A stretch of DNA of 64,000 nt from Bettongia penicillata ogilbyi (taxonomy: Eukaryota > Chordata > Mammalia > Diprotodontia > Potoroidae), in the NCBI GenBank assembly GCA_023548195.1, contig JAJHZJ010000809.1:1-64000 (forward strand). The letters are read 5' to 3'. The translations under genes and the position numbers were made by a program. The notes beneath the pieces were generated by a model. The model saw only the letters and a program-made list of their open reading frames with translations, was not told the origin of the DNA and searched no databases. Of the stretch, positions 27,147 through 45,914 are shown one piece after another; within the stretch, counting starts at the first letter, position 1, and each line of letters begins with the position of its first letter.

Positions 27147-27235
27147 TACATACATATATATGTGTGTGTGTGTGTGTATGAATGGAAGCAATGTGGAGTG
27201 AACAAAAGCAAGAGAACATCTGAGAGATTTCTGAG
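26549..27235 (+). mobile_element. Degenerate L1 3' fragment, copy B
   Basis: Counterpart of 3216-3860, carrying a longer TA microsatellite. Confidence 0.7.
27059..27178. repeat. Compound TA/CA/GT microsatellite, copy B
   Basis: The longest version, with about 78 bp of uninterrupted TA. Confidence 0.95.
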
Positions 27236-30200
27236 AATTCTGAGTGCATACTGAAGCATGTTTTTAAAACTTTATTTTTCTGAGTTTAAATGTTGCAACA
27301 TGACATATTGAAATATGTTATGCATAACTTCATATGTATAATTGATTTATTGCTTCAGTTCTCAAATTTGAGGTGGAGGGGCCTGGTGCAAAGGAGAGAG
27401 TTTGGAAATCGATAACTTTCAAAATACTTGTCAAAACCAAATAAACTTTGTCTGAAAATGAAAAGACTTGTTACATCTTCTAAATAAGACAGAAAAATAA
27501 TAAACATAGTCCTCTGCACCACATGAAAATTTTTGAAAAAAATATTGTGCATTGCAAGCAAATTTAAAAAGACAGAAATGATCAATTCATCCATTATAGG
27601 TTGTAATGTAAGAAGAAAAGAACTGATTAAGAGATCATAACCAAAATATACTGACCGAAAAAATTTAACGGTGAAATCTTAGTTAAGGGGTGAACTGAAG
27701 AATAAATTGTAGAAATAACTAACAACTATTATTTTATAACATATATTTTCAAACATAATATATAACCTATAATTTGTATATATAATATATAATGTCATAT
27801 ATAATTTATATTATAAAAGAAAAAGATAATTAATAAGCACTGTCAAAATCTGAGGAATGAAGCTAGAGCAGTCCTCAGGTGAAAAGCCATATCCTAACAA
27901 TTATGCATTAGCAAAATATTAAAAAACAAATTAATAAACTGAATATGCATTCTAAAAATTAGAGAATCAATAAATAAGGTAACCTAAAATTAGCACAAAA
28001 GAAGAGATATTAAGTATTGGGGGGGAACCAGATACTTTGAAACACAATATCATAGAAATGATCAATAAAACTAAAAGGTAGCATTTAGGTCTTAATTACT
28101 TATTCCTCAAGCATTTAGAATCTATGCTTCCAACTTTGCCTCTCCCCTCTCTACTTAACAAAATAAAAATAAAATCTCTCCTTACAAATGTGTGTAGTTC
28201 ATAACGAGACATGTCTGAAAATATTCATCTCTTTCTGTTAACCTTATTTCTGATGAGAAGCAAATGTTCTCATTCAATTTCTGTCTTTCAGATTTGTGGT
28301 TTATCCTGGCCTTCATCACCGTCCTAACACTGCTCTGGAGGAGAAGTGAGGCTGGTGACCTGCACAGCCCTCCTTCACACAAAACAAAGTCAAGTGCAAG
28401 TCATGTCATCATTTCTCTGATGGCATGGTCTTCTTCGACAACAAAGGACAAACAGGAACACCAAATAAATGAGAGCTATTATAATGACTATTGGTGCTGC
28501 TGCTATCTACTCTGACTGCTGCTGGTGCTGCTGTTTCTACTTATCTGCCCTAGGTCTAATTGAAATAAGCCCTGAATGCAAATACAAAAATGATTCTAGA
28601 AAAAACCAGCCTTCCTTGACGGGCTTGATCTGACTAGATCTGGATCTGCTCAGATCATGTTGAGGAGGGTGCCAATTATGGGGTTCAGACTCTGGGAGCC
28701 CCCTTTGAGCTCCACTTGAATCTTCCCATTTGCCTTGGCTTTTCATACTCAAATTGAGCTTTCCTTGTACCTCCCCACTTGGCCTGGCTTTTCGTATTCA
28801 AATCTGTGGCCATTGTGTGTTGATAATTTGTCAGTGGTTTGCAAGGACTTGCCACAGCTGACTCATCACTGTTTACAATTTCAGCCACCATCCTTTCCTT
28901 GGCTGGCTAATGGAAGTCAACCAGGCAACGACTTGTGAGAGAACTCTGACCCTGCCACCCTGGGAACACAATGGAGCCAGCAAGCATCATGGACTTTGAC
29001 TCAGAAACTCCTTGGGACTATAGAGAAAAAAACACTGTCTTTCCTTGTGGATGTGGATGAGATGTGTTAATGAATCAGTCCCTTCCCTGCTCTCTGGTTC
29101 TTTTCATCTTTGGAGTGTTGTGCCATCAGTGGAATCCTGGTCAGAGGGAAGCATATACAATTCCCTATAGGGCCCAAAAGGATGAAGTTAGGTTTCTCTC
29201 AAATAAGATTCTCAGTTATTAAAAAAAAAAAAAAAAAAAAAAAAAATTGTTTACTAAATCCTGAATCTGTGACTCAGTAGCCTGAAGGAAAGTCACAGGA
29301 AAGGTCAGGCCACTGGACTTAATAGGAAGGAGACTCCCTGTGAATTTAGAAGGGGAGAAATTTTGCCTAAGAATTGAATCCTCTATGAACCTTTTCCAGA
29401 GTGAATCTTAATTTGATATACAACTTTTACCGAACACCTAGAATCCTATTGTCCTATGCAATGCATCTCTCCAGCTGCCCTCATGGTGGTGGGCAGATTC
29501 TTTTTGTCCTCTGTTTTTTCTGTTGCAGAAAGCTTAGGTACTATTGTGAAAAACAACGGGAGGGGCAATGAATTTCGAAGAATGAGATCATCTGAAAGCA
29601 GCATTGATGAATGAGGTTACCATTTAAATTTAAGAAATGCCTATGATAGACTAAGCCTCTCTTTGGCTTGAAAGGGCTATTGCCATTGAATACATGAGTA
29701 AAGATGAGATGTGAACAAGGCCTAGAGATTTCAAGAAGGTCATTTGCTGTTTGAGTCATTCTTTGTTTAATCTGAAGGTGTACTCAGGGATTTACCTTTC
29801 TACCCCAGCCAGTTTAAGCCTGGCCTGGCCAACGTGAAAACAGCTCCTACTCATCATCCCATTATTGCAGATTCAATGCCCTATAGGGGATGATATTTTT
29901 TTATTCTCCCACCATTTCTACTGGAAGTGTCTTGTTTTTACTCTCTGTTGAAGGTAGGAGAGTGCAAGCTAAAGGCTGAAGTAGTTTGGACTGGGAACAA
30001 GTTGGGGCTGGGTCAGGGCAGGCCAGTTAAAACAAAGAGATTCTGATTTTCCATTCTGGAAATGAGTAAGTTGAAGAAAGTAACAAGGAAGTAGAAGAAA
30101 GATAGAGATTGAAGAGAAGAGAGCAAAGGAGAGAAGAAATATAACAGAGATAATATAGAAGTAATAAAAAGTAATGGGATTGGTGGGAAAAAGGAAGTTA

Positions 30201-33200
30201 GAAGTAAAGAGTTTGGCTCTATTATTAATAGCCAGAATTTAGAATTCTTGAAGGAAGGTAGCAGAAAAGTGAATATTGCCAGCTGGTTCTTAAAAAAAAA
30301 AAAAAAAATCCTAGATCCCCAATGTTCAATTACATATACACACAAACACATTCCAAGTTAGTACTTAAAAAGCTGTGACGTTACTTTGGCTTCATTTTAC
30401 CTATGTAGTCATTTTTTTATAGGAACACTATCTGATTGGCCATGGATCCCACATCTGTGCAGGAATGAGACAATGGGACAAATGAGACAAAAAATACAGA
30501 AATATTACAAAATATTTTTTTGATGTCACTTTATACTCAAGTGGGTCTCTTAATGGCAACCTTAATGAGAGAAGAAGTATGGTAAAAAAGAAGTTGAGGA
30601 CAATGAGAAAAGAAAGGCCAGAAGGGGAGCTTGACTGCAATGTAACTTGATTTTTCAAATTCTGAAGTATTAACATTAATATATCTTCATGTTTAGGGCA
30701 TGGCCTGAATACGTACGAGCACCATGAAACCAGCATTGAAGGTGTTGCTAAATGGTCAAATTTTAGCCAACATAGTGAAAGAAAACTAGCACAGGTTACA
30801 AATTTTCATACCAATAAGATAATTATAGAATTCCTGACAATTTTGCTTCTTTCCGTGCTCATCTCTTTTCCCTTTTTTCCATCTGTAAGTGAAACTAGGT
30901 TTGGAGACCTAGGTCAGTCAATAACATTGAGTGTCTACTTATATGCAGAAGAATAAAACCAGAAAAATGAAAACTTGGGAGGAGAGAGTAAGGTTATATG
31001 TGGTGTCATTTACTGGTGTAAAGTAGTGGTATTTTGCTGACAGCTGCCACCTTCAAGCTGACAAAGACTTCTGATAGGAGAGGATCCCAGACTAAAGGAG
31101 AATGGTTAATTCCTTGGAGGGACAAGGCTGCTTGGAGTGTTTTCCCTTTCCCTGATGCTTTCTGGGTGAAACTGTGTTCCTGAAAGAAGTGAATGATGAA
31201 AGGTTGGACATGATCTGACCAGGACAACTGTAAAGCTGGTTAAGAATTAACTCATATTGTGAAAGTCAAACTAACCCAATTTTGTTCTCACAACTAGTTT
31301 CATTTTGAACAAAGATGAATTCCATCAAACTGTTGCTCTTACATTGATAACAACGATTTTTTTTTCATTTTCATCGGGATGAGAAAATTGAGTTATTGAT
31401 ACCAGCATGATCTGGGTAAAATGTCCATTTTATATTTTTCTGCAGTCACTGATTGATAGACTTCTGGAAGTTTTCTTTTGCTTGTCCATGAAAGGCAAGG
31501 AAATGTGTTCCTTTTCTACAGTATTTGCTTCCTTTCCTACAATGTAAATAAAAGTTTGGATTTGATTTAAAAAAGGAAAATAAATTCACAAGAAACTATT
31601 ATTCCCCTAAAATTCTTCCTTCTTCTAACTTCCCTATCACTGTTGGGACAGCAGTATCATTTCAGCCACCTTGAGCTTCACCCTGGAAGACCTCATCTGA
31701 TGAGGGAGCTTACACCTCATCTTTCCGAGAACCAATGCTCCACTTAATTTCCCACCACCAGCTGGAAATTATTCCCTATTGTCCATTTTTCAAATTTCCT
31801 TGTGTTCTGGTCTCTTATCTCAGCAGAAGAGAAGCTTCCCTGCGGCAGCAGCTGCTTTTGTATTTTCTTACTTGTGTTTTTTGAACTCAGCACTTAGAAC
31901 AGTACGTGGCACATAGTAAGTACTCGATAAATGCCAGCGACGAATATTTAAAAACCAGCTCTGAAAAGATGAATAGACAATATACTTTTAAGTTTATTTT
32001 GTATTATCAACATCTTCATCACTTTCATATGTCTAATTCGTGAAATAAATCAAGCCCAGATTTGCAATATTTGCCAAATTTTGAAGTAAAATTGCTGAGA
32101 CTGAAAATGTAGTATTTGGCCCTTACGCATGTATCTACCTCTTAGTCCATCTACTTATCTGTCTATCTGTGATTACACATGTCCCTGCCTTTGATGCAAA
32201 TAATACATTACTTCTTTGACATCTATTCTATTAGAGGGGCATCGAAACATCCTGAAAGTTTCATGCCAGAACATACGTTTCTACCTGGATGATCTATATA
32301 TTATCTATCTGTCCCATGGTCCGCACTCTGCTTCAGCTCTCACATCTAAACAGGAGCCAAATTTTGTAATAACCACTTGAACAATACCTCAGAAGTGCTT
32401 TCTTATCTCTCCACTCACATAACCTTATCTCTTCTCTTCTTGTCTGTGACAATGGTCTCCCTGCCTCAAGTCATCCCCCTCTCCATTCTACTCTTCACTC
32501 AGCTGTTGAAGAGAGTTTCTTGCTGTGTGGTTCTGATCATGTCAATTTGACCCTCAAAATGTTGCATTGCCTCACTGGAACACCTAGTATCAAACTGAAC
32601 CAACTGTGTCTTTTATTACCGTTGTAAACACCTAAGACCTAATCATCTGATGCAATCATATGTTATTCCACTTTGGGTACTCTAAGATCCAGGCTTATTC
32701 ACATTAATGCTGTTCTGCACACACAACTTTGCATTTCCCCTCTTTAAGCCTTTACAAAGGCCAGTCCCCTTGTCTATGATTCAATTTCTTGTCTTCTCTG
32801 CCTTGTCTGATCCCCCAGTTTCCGTTGAAGTTCACTTACATGCCACTTCATTTTACTTAAGGACTTCCTGCCCCCTCTCCCTCCCCAAAGTTAGAGAGCT
32901 TACCACTTTCCCCAAAACAACTTGTATTTTCTTTATATTTTACACATAATTGTATATGTATGCGTTGTCTCCACCAAAAGGATTTAAACTTGTGGAAGGC
33001 AGACACTATTGAACTATTGTCTTTATTCTCCCCGAAATGAATCTTTGGCCAGTGTTAGTTGATGGTGACTGAAATGCAATTGAATTTAACGAAATTTCTT
33101 CAGGAATGTCACTCGCAAAAGCAAAACTTTCCAAGAAATTAATGTTGGTTAATCTCAGGGCAAGAGTAAGGAATATCTGAGTTAAAATTTGGCCTCAGAT

Positions 33201-33810
33201 CATAAGTCCAAAAAATTCTGATGCTCTGCCAGTCATTTAAACCTTGTTGCCTCATTTTCCTTGTCTGCAAAATGAGCGGGAGAAGGAAATGGCAAACCAG
33301 CTCAGTACCTCTGTCGAGAAAACTCCAAACATGGTCATAAGGAGCTGAAAATGATTGAAACTATTGAACAACAATAACAACAGCAATCTGTTTGCAAAAC
33401 ATAATGGGGAAAAGAATGAGCAAAAGTTAATATGTAACACCGCATAAGCGTAGAATATAGTAGTGCGGCTCCTAAACTACAAATCATTCATCTTGGTATT
33501 GGATCAATTTTAATTATTTCAATGTGGCAAGTTCTTTAGCTACAAATTCTAGTTTCAGGAGATTTTAAAAGTTAGACCTATGATAAGTAGAATGGATTTT
33601 ATTCAGAAATATTTAAAAATGATTAACGTTTTTATTTTAGGTTAGTTAGGAAATCATCAAATGATAATTATATTCAATGTCATTGAACAGAACCAAATGA
33701 CGAGTTTAGGAATATCTTCTACCAACTTCCTGGTTATTCCAAACATTCCTCTCAGGATTGGATTCCAGCACAATAAGAGCAAGGTGCAATAAAGCCCAAC
33801 TCCTAACATT

Positions 33811-34053
33811 GTTGATGTTCAGTCATTTCAGTTATCTCTTGGCCCTATTTGAGGTTCTCTTTGTAAAGATATGGAGTGGTTTGCCATTTCCATCTCCAGC
33901 TCCTAATACAAATGAGGAAACCGATGCAACCAAAAACAAATGACTCACCCACGGTCACACAGCCAGTGAGTGATTAAGTACAGATTCGAACTCAGGAAAA
34001 TGAGTCTTCTTGACTCCAAGCCAAGGACTCTATCTACTGGACCACCTACCTGC
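33811..34053 (-). mobile_element. tRNA-type marsupial SINE, antisense, copy B
   Basis: Counterpart of 10451-10694 with one base deleted (ATGGAGTGG for ATGGGAGTGG). Confidence 0.85.
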
Positions 34054-35382
34054 ATTTGGTACATAGTAAATACTTAACAAGCGCTTCCTGTCTGATTGAC
34101 TGACTTCACAACCAGCAGAGAAAAATCCTGAAATCTAGTGATCGGGTCTTTGAAGCCTGTAGGAGCCTCTGCGAATAGGCATTGGCAGACCACTGTTTTG
34201 GTCATTGTCTGATGCTTTGTTTCATAAATTTCCTCCTAAATAGAGATCAACCATTTTCCTTGATTCATTTCTTCCGAATTTTGCTCTTGTGAATAAAATT
34301 GTATTAATGAGTGACATTAATATTTAAGCAAGGGACCAGGCACATTGTAGTGTGATGCCAGATCAGTGCTGTCTTCACTGCTATTAAGTCTTAACCTATA
34401 TATATCTCCTATGCCTGAATTCCTATTTACCCTGAAGGAATTCATTACTTGCTTTCCTTCACAAATCATCATTTTCGTATGAGTTCCTTCTGGTCACCTG
34501 AATAACAAGTGAGTAATCCGATGTGCTTAAAGTTCGGTAAAAATCCTGCTTGAAAAGGATGGCAAAAAACGCCATGTTTTAGAAATATTGGATGGACCAG
34601 TAAAGTTGTAATCTCACAATCTGCCACAAAAGGGTGGGAATTCCACAAAGTTTTCGGTGAGTTGCAATATGCTGGTTGAACACATGATATTAACAAAGAA
34701 TGGGTTATGCAACAAAATGTTCCTTAATTATTTAGTAAATATTTCATAAGCCCCTACTACATTCCAGATATTGCTAGCACTACGTGTTGTAGATGCAAAA
34801 CCAAAAACAAATCAGCTCCTGTCTTGAAGGAATTTTGATCCCCTTGGAAGACACAAATCCTTTCAAGTAACAAATAATATCACCTGTGCAGGAACTGGTT
34901 AAACTCTGCTCTGGCCGAGTACCAACCACCTGAAAAACTCCTGAAAATGTGAAAATCAGTTCTTGGAAGTCTTTAGGAGCTGAATCCAACTGGGATGATT
35001 GCGTCAGTCACACAGACACTTATTTCAAAAACTTTCTTCAGTGTTCAGAAGAGCCATTTCATTATATTTCCCCGGTTTTGCTCTTGTGAAGGTGTAATAT
35101 TAAACTGCTACCCAGGGCCAGGCTGTGTAGAGTCAAGCCTGCTCCATTTTCACTCCACTTCCATTATAGCTTAAATTTTATCATATCATTTCTGAACAAA
35201 GTGACAATTTAGCCTGAATTTCTATTTTCACTGAAAGAATCCATTAGGTATATCAATTCATAAATCTAGGATTTCTTTTGGCTCCATTCTTCCTTTCATA
35301 ACAGCAAATGAGTTTTCACAAATGCAAAAAAATCAGGAAAAACAAAGTTTAAAAAGGAAGAAAATGTAATACTAGGGTTTGG

Positions 35383-35495
35383 ACACGCGATGGCAGACTA
35401 GAACTGTAATATCGGAACTGGCCACAAGGGGGAAGCTGTGCCTCAAAAGATTGCCTCAATAAACTGCAACATTCTTATTGGACACCAGATGGCAG
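35383..35495 (+). promoter_or_regulatory. Cluster of three CTCF-like motifs, copy B
   Basis: Same three motifs at 35383-35396, 35422-35435 and 35482-35495. The third ends GGCAG here where A and C have GGCAC; both fit the consensus. Conserved spacing only reflects the duplication. Confidence 0.5.
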
Positions 35496-35717
35496 CCAAA
35501 CACTGTGTTATCTAACTCAAAGTCAATTAACTTTCAAATAAGCCTTTCTTAAGCACCTCATGCATTCCAGAACCTGCCATAGCTGCTGAAGATCAAAGAA
35601 AAAAAAATGAGACACTCCCTTTCATGAACAGCATGTATATAAATATGTCAACATAAAACATGATAAAAAGGTGAAATTGGGGCTGGGGTGTTCAATAACT
35701 AGACGGGATCATATTGG

Positions 35718-36700
35718 TCACTCAATAAGCATTTATTAAGTGCCTGCTATGTGCCAAGCACTGAGCAAAGGGATTGGGGATAGAAAAAGAGACTAAAAAA
35801 GTTCCCTTGTGTAAACTAACACATAATCTATTTGTAGTGTAAAATATCCAAAAAATAAAGCTACATAGCATAATAATACAGGCATTAATTTAAAGAGGTA
35901 GGATGGTAGAATGAAGAGTGTTGGGATAGACTTCATGTCCAAGAGGGGATCTTAGCTACGACTTTAAAAGACACAGGAGTCAGTACTGAGAAGCAAGGTG
36001 GAAAATCATTCCAGGCATTTTGGATGGATACAGAAAAAAAAAAAAAAAACAAAAAAAAACTGGAGCCAAGTAATGGAGTATATCGAACCAACATGGAAAC
36101 CTTTGTCACAGGGTCAAAGAATAAGTGGAAGGAAATGAGGGGTAAGAAGAGGCAGACAATGGGAGGTGAAGAAGACTAAAAGCCAAAGAGAGGAATTTGT
36201 ATTTAATCCTTGAGGTGATGAAACACTGGAGGTTATTGAGCAGGCGGGTGACAAAGTTAGACCTGTGCTTTAATGAAAGCACTTTGTTGGCTGACTAGGG
36301 GATGGATTGGAGTGAGGAGAGACTCGGGGACAGGCAGACCCCAAAATAAGTTATTGCAATGCAAGAGCAGCGTATGCATAAGGTGATGAAAGCTTGTAGC
36401 ACTGTGGTGGCACTGTTACCAGAAAGAAGGGGTCCTTTCGTAGGGAGTTTGCAAAGTGGACACAGATTTGTTACAGAGTATGAGAGTTCTTAAGCAGTTC
36501 AGGATAACACCTAGCTTGTTAGCAAGAGGTATTGCCATGATGATGACAACAGAGATGAGAGGAGGCGATGTAGGAGGACAGATGAGTCTGGTTTTAGACA
36601 AATTGAGTTGAACATGTCTATTGGACGTCCAATTTCAAATGTCTGAAAGACAGTTGAAAGTGCAAGACTGAAAGTTGAGGGGGGGTGGTCAGAGCCAAGG
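35718..36700 (+). mobile_element. Long non-coding interspersed repeat, copy B
   Basis: Counterpart of 12357-13335. The internal A-rich tract is rearranged to a longer A run broken by one C. Confidence 0.6.
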
Positions 36701-38541
36701 CATGCACAATAGAGGTCAAACCATCATGGAGCCCCTGCAACTGTTCTCTAAAAACGGATCTCAAATTGCCACTCAACTTGATCTCAAATTGCAAAGGTTG
36801 TTTTCTGGTTGTTTCTCTTCCACTTATGTTACTATTCTCTTTGGCAGCTTTTTGAAGGAATTGGTTGACAACACTGATTAATCATTCAGTAGAGTCTCAG
36901 TGAGAGTGTAGTCACTTTGCCAATGATTAAGAAAAGGGAAGTTATGTCAGAGAAATTTTATTTTTAGAAAACTGGTTTTGTATATAAACATTTAAAAAAA
37001 AATAAAGGAATTTGTGCAATTGATCGTCAAGTCCATTTATCATCTAATAAATTACCTGTCATGAGCTAGTAGAAAAATGAATCTTTTATGTGGTAAGTAA
37101 CAATTCATTTTATTCACCAGTTAGGAAACTAAGAACAAAAAATGAATTTCCATCCCTCAGCAAGAGAGGTTGTTCAATTCTCCTCCCATTTTCCATCTTA
37201 TATGTATGGGGACATTTTCACAGCATTCTGTTTAAAAATCAAACAACGGTCCCCTAGTCAGAAAGAGCACTGTTCAGATCTTGTCCCGAAACTTGCTGGT
37301 TCTGTGTCTCTGGAGAAATCACAGGACCTCTGTCTGCCTCAGGTTGTTCATCTGTAAAATAAGCATAAGGAGCATAGTAATAACATCTAATGAGGTGATA
37401 TTTATAAAGTGTGTGGCATATCTATTGTTTTATCATTATGATTATCATTATTTTCTCCCCAATTCTGCTCTCCTACTTCAACCATTCTTATCCTCATTCT
37501 TTGTATTCCCTTATTTCCCTGTTCAATTGCATGTATTTCCATTCCAAAATAATCTCCCTTCCCTGAATCAGCTAAGAGTGAAGTTCATCATCTTCTATGT
37601 CTTCCCAAACTATCTCCATTTTTGTGCAGTAGATGTGAGCTCCTTGACACCAGGGTCCATCTTTTGCCTTTCTTTGTATCTTCAAGGCTTAGTACAAGGA
37701 CTAGAACACAGAAGGTGTTTAATCAATGTTTACTGACTGACTGGGCCCAAGGCTGATACCGGGCCCCAGTCTCTATCCCTCTCACAGCATTCTGGTTTCT
37801 CTCCTATTTGGCAATGGCATGTTTGGGTTTCAGTCATGTTTCTGCCTCTTTCTTGCACCCAATCACCTTTAAGTAGTCACCTTTGTCAGGTTTTAACCTA
37901 GATGGAACTGGACCAGATCCAACACTGAAGATCACAGAGACTTCTTTCTAGACCCATGAAGGATCTCACACAATGGATCTCACACGTGGAAGTCTCTACT
38001 GCCCATCTACCTCAACTGAGGTGTGGTCATCTCCATGAACCTGGTCAATGATTCTCCAAGTATGGGACAGAGATTGAGTTGTAGAGATAAGGAAAAGGAC
38101 TTGGGCTGGTGTCTTTGCACAGCTCAGCATCTCTTTGTCCCCAGTGCTTAGCACAAGGCCTGGCACATAGTAGCAGGTGCTTAAATGTTTGCTGACTTGA
38201 AGGTCTAAGAAAGAGCTCATACTGGGTAACCTAACGCCCTCTTCCACTTTCAGGAGAATTCCATGCCCCTGAATTCCACACAATGACTTCTTAGAGGATC
38301 GTAGATTGATTCCTGGAACGCAGCTAAAAAAGCCCATGGAGTCCAACTCCCTCATTTGACAGATGAGCAAAATGAGGCTCCATGGTTCAGTGACTGGCCT
38401 AGGAAGTCATTGCTACAAAAGCATCTGAAACAGAATTTCAAGACAGCTCCTGCTGCCCCCAAATCTAGAACTTGTTTCACCACAACCCAAAGCAGCCACT
38501 TGTAATCAAAGCCCTCATATATTGGCTTTCACCTCATTTAC

Positions 38542-42342
<3,801 letters not shown>

Positions 42343-43196
42343 TCCCTCTGGCTCCAGGTTCCCTGCTTGGGCCACGCCTTGGTCCTCTGCAGACTGACCT
42401 GGGGAGAGAGAAGGACCCAGGGGGTAAATGCCCTCCCTCCCCCTCCCTTACAATTTCCCCCTCTCCAAGCCTGTCCCTCCCCACCCCCATGCCTTCCTCT
42501 GAGCAGACTGCCAGGATTGCACGTGGGCAACAGATGAACTCAAAGGGGTGGGAAGTTGGGGTTCTTGAGGCCATTGATCACTGTCAGTGCGGATTGATCA
42601 GAGGGAAATTCTCCTCATCTAAACGAGAGTGTGCTCTCTTATTGGATCATTGGATCTTTAAGCCTCAGATCTGACCTTAATGCAATATAGACTTAAAATT
42701 CGCCATTAGGGATAGCGTTGGAGGTGTAAGAATCGGAATTACATGTAATTGGATCAGAATGGCTTCATTCTACTCTGAATGCAGTCAGTCTCGTGTCAAA
42801 TGAACAGATGGATGAAGTGATTTTCCTACATGAGGTAATGAGGACGTGCGTTCAGCCAAACTGAGATCATTTGACAGGCAATGTTGTTCCATGTTTTAAA
42901 TCTGGAATACTTTCTGTTACACTTCTACAGTCAGTTTTCACACTAAGAAATGCGAATTAAAACAACACACAAACAACATCACACTTAACATGACAAAACA
43001 GGAAAATGATAAATGTTGGAAGATGTGGGAAAATTGGAACACTAATACATTGTTGGGGGAGAGGTGACCTGATTAAAAATAGAAAAGGACCCACACATAC
43101 AAAAATATTTATAGCACCTCTTTTTGTGGTGGCAAAGAATTGGAAATTGAGGGGATGCCCATCAGTTGGGGAATGGCTAAACAAGTTGAGGTTGAT

Positions 43197-43685
43197 GAAT
43201 GTGCAATGTGAGTTAAAAATCTTCTCCACCCATTGATAGGCCTCAGGTATATTGAAGGAGGCTGGATCGGGGGAGGCTTGTTTCCTATGAAGTCCCACAC
43301 CTTTTCCTGATTGCTAATGAAGCACTGGGTCAGCAGGGATCATGCCCTCTAGCTCTGAAAAGAACATATATACTCTGAGGGGAGATTTTGCTCTGGAGCT
43401 TAGTTTTGGAAGGTCTGTGTGCCAGATGAGACCCTGGGAAGTCGCTAAGCAGACCCCTGGGTTTGAAAATCCAAAAGTTGGTACTTCCCTCTCTGGTAGC
43501 TATGTATGTATGTAATGGTTAGACAATTGGAAGCCTGTCTATTGGTCGCTGTATCTTGAATGTAATTAAAGTGATTGTTAACTCTCAAAAAGTCAAAAGT
43601 TGCCTTTCTTTTTATAAATGCAGATCTAAGAACCTGCGATAGCAAACCCTCTTGTATATGTGAGGGTACTTACTGATACAGAATG
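43197..43685 (+). mobile_element. Solo LTR with 5-bp target duplication, copy B
   Basis: The same 479-bp LTR at 43202-43680, with GAATG at 43197-43201 and 43681-43685. It was inherited by duplication, so the insertion predates the A-B split. Confidence 0.88.
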
Positions 43686-44216
43686 TAATGTAATACTACT
43701 GTTCCAAAAGAAATGGTGAGCATGCTGACTTCCAGAAAACCTGAAAAGACCTGCATGAACTAATGGTGAGTGAAGAGAGCAGAACCTGGAGGGCATTGTA
43801 GCTGGTAACAACTTTGATGGTCTAACACAACTCCAAAAACTCAAGAAGAAAAATGCTACCCATATCTAAAGAAAAAACTGTGGAGACTGAATGCAGATCA
43901 AAGCAGATTATTTTTCTTTTTTGCTTTTCTTTCTTGTGGTTTTTCCCTTTTCTTCTGATTCTTCTTTCGGAATGCGACTAATGTGGAAATGTTTACTACG
44001 ATCATACAGGTATAGCCTACAGCAGATTGCTGGATCTCATAGGCAGGGGGAAGTGGAAGGGGGGGTGATTTAGAACTCAAAATCTTATAAAAATGAAAGT
44101 TGAAAGCTAAACATAATTTCAAGTAAGAAATTATTATGCTTCTAATTTTTCTCATGTTGGGCTTTTGGGGAAACTATTGCATAAGGAATGCTGTTCATCT
44201 GAAAAATAATCTCTAG

Positions 44217-44589
44217 TGTTCAGTTGTTTTCAGTCACATCCAACCCTGTGTGATCCAATTTGAGCTCTTCTTGGAAGAGATACTGGAGTGGATTGACGTT
44301 TCCTTCTTCACCTCATTTTAGAGATGAGGAAAATGAGGCAAAAAGGGTTCAGTGACTTGCTGAAGGGAAGGAGGGAGGGGGGACAAGGTGAGGAGTGGGC
44401 AGAGGCAGGGGAGGAGAGGCGGGGGGATGGAGGAGGAGAGGAGGCAGAGGGGGAAGGAGGGAGGGAGGAAAGAAGGGCCCTGCCACTGGCAGGGAGGAGT
44501 CCCCTCCTCCCAAGCACAACTTAGTCACACAGCTAAGAGGTATCTCAGATGAGTTCCTGCCTTCAGGCCCCTCTCACCACCTACCTGCC
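44217..44589 (-). mobile_element. tRNA-type SINE, antisense, split by a purine module, copy B
   Basis: Counterpart of 20851-21223 with the same internal insertion (about 44366-44523). Confidence 0.85.
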
Positions 44590-45914
44590 ATGATGGATTT
44601 CTAGTAGGTGAAGCAATGGTATCCTTAGAAAATTAACTCCTCTTCTGACCTGGATGCTGTGAAATAATGAATTAAGTTGTCAGAGAGTATGGTTACAGTG
44701 TTTAAAAACTGCGACATATTATGTATATTTTACTTGAAAATGAAAAATAAAGTACTTTTTGAGAATAGTACAAGGCACCCTTTTTACTCCGTTTCTATCA
44801 ATTAAATTCTCCTTTCCCATGAAGTTCTTTGAAGACTTATCAAGTAGGAGCCTTTGGACTTTCTCTTTGGGCAAGGTCATTAAATGGATAGCTCATGGAA
44901 GAAGCTCCTGAAAGCTCCAGTTTCCAAGTGCTGAAGTATTTTAGTAATTGAGACCTCCCTTTCACAACTGAAGTGCAGTGTTAGGGCAGAAGCCCAGTGG
45001 AAAGAGGAGTGGAAGCCTGGAGCCATGGGAGGGGGGAGGTAGGGCTGGCCCAGCACAAATTTAGAGTTAGGGTTAGGGTTAGACTACAGGGCAGAGGGCA
45101 TGGGGGCTGAGGATCCAGCGATGGGGCCACGAGTCCTCTTCTCTTGAATACAGGCCCCCTACCCTTCTCCTCCTCAAGAGGCTTATCTGAGTGAGGGTCA
45201 GGAGGCAGGAAGCTCCTTTAACCCAATCTAACCAACACTGGTGCTCCCATAATGCACCCAGTGTCAGCCAAAGGTGCCCTGCAATCTCCTTGTAACGAGG
45301 CTGGCTGCTAGACACTTCCACAAGACACACCTCTTTCCTGCTAACCCTTCAAGTTGTCTTGGGCTGGAAAAATTTTTAATGAACCCTGTTATACCGAAAT
45401 TGTTTTAAGGCATTATTTTAAACTTGTTTGTAGGGGAATTGGGGAGGACTCAGACCCTGCCTTTACTTCACCATCTTGGCTCTGCACCTCAAGAAGTGTA
45501 TTTTAATCAAAGTGATAAACAGAGCCACCTTAACTGGGATCCATGGTGGACATTTTAGCTGAAAATGGAATTTAACATAAAACTTCCCTTGGTGCTATGG
45601 AAAACAGGAAGCATAGAAACATCCTGTTAAGCTCTAATCAGATACGTGAACTCCACCCTGCTAGGTCCAAATTTCAGAATTCCAAGTTCACATACCACCT
45701 CAGATGAGTTTGCTTAAGAAGAAGCCTCAGTGTCAGGGATGGTGGAGGGAGAGGGAGGAGGATAGGAGAGAAGGGAGGGGGAGAACAGGGAGGGGGAGGG
45801 GAGAGAAGAGGGAGGGAAGGGGAAGGGGGAGGAGAGGGAAAAGAGGAGGGAGAGAGGAGAGAGAGGGAGAGGGGGCGGGGAAAGAGGAGGAGGGTGAAGG
45901 ACAGGACGGGGCAC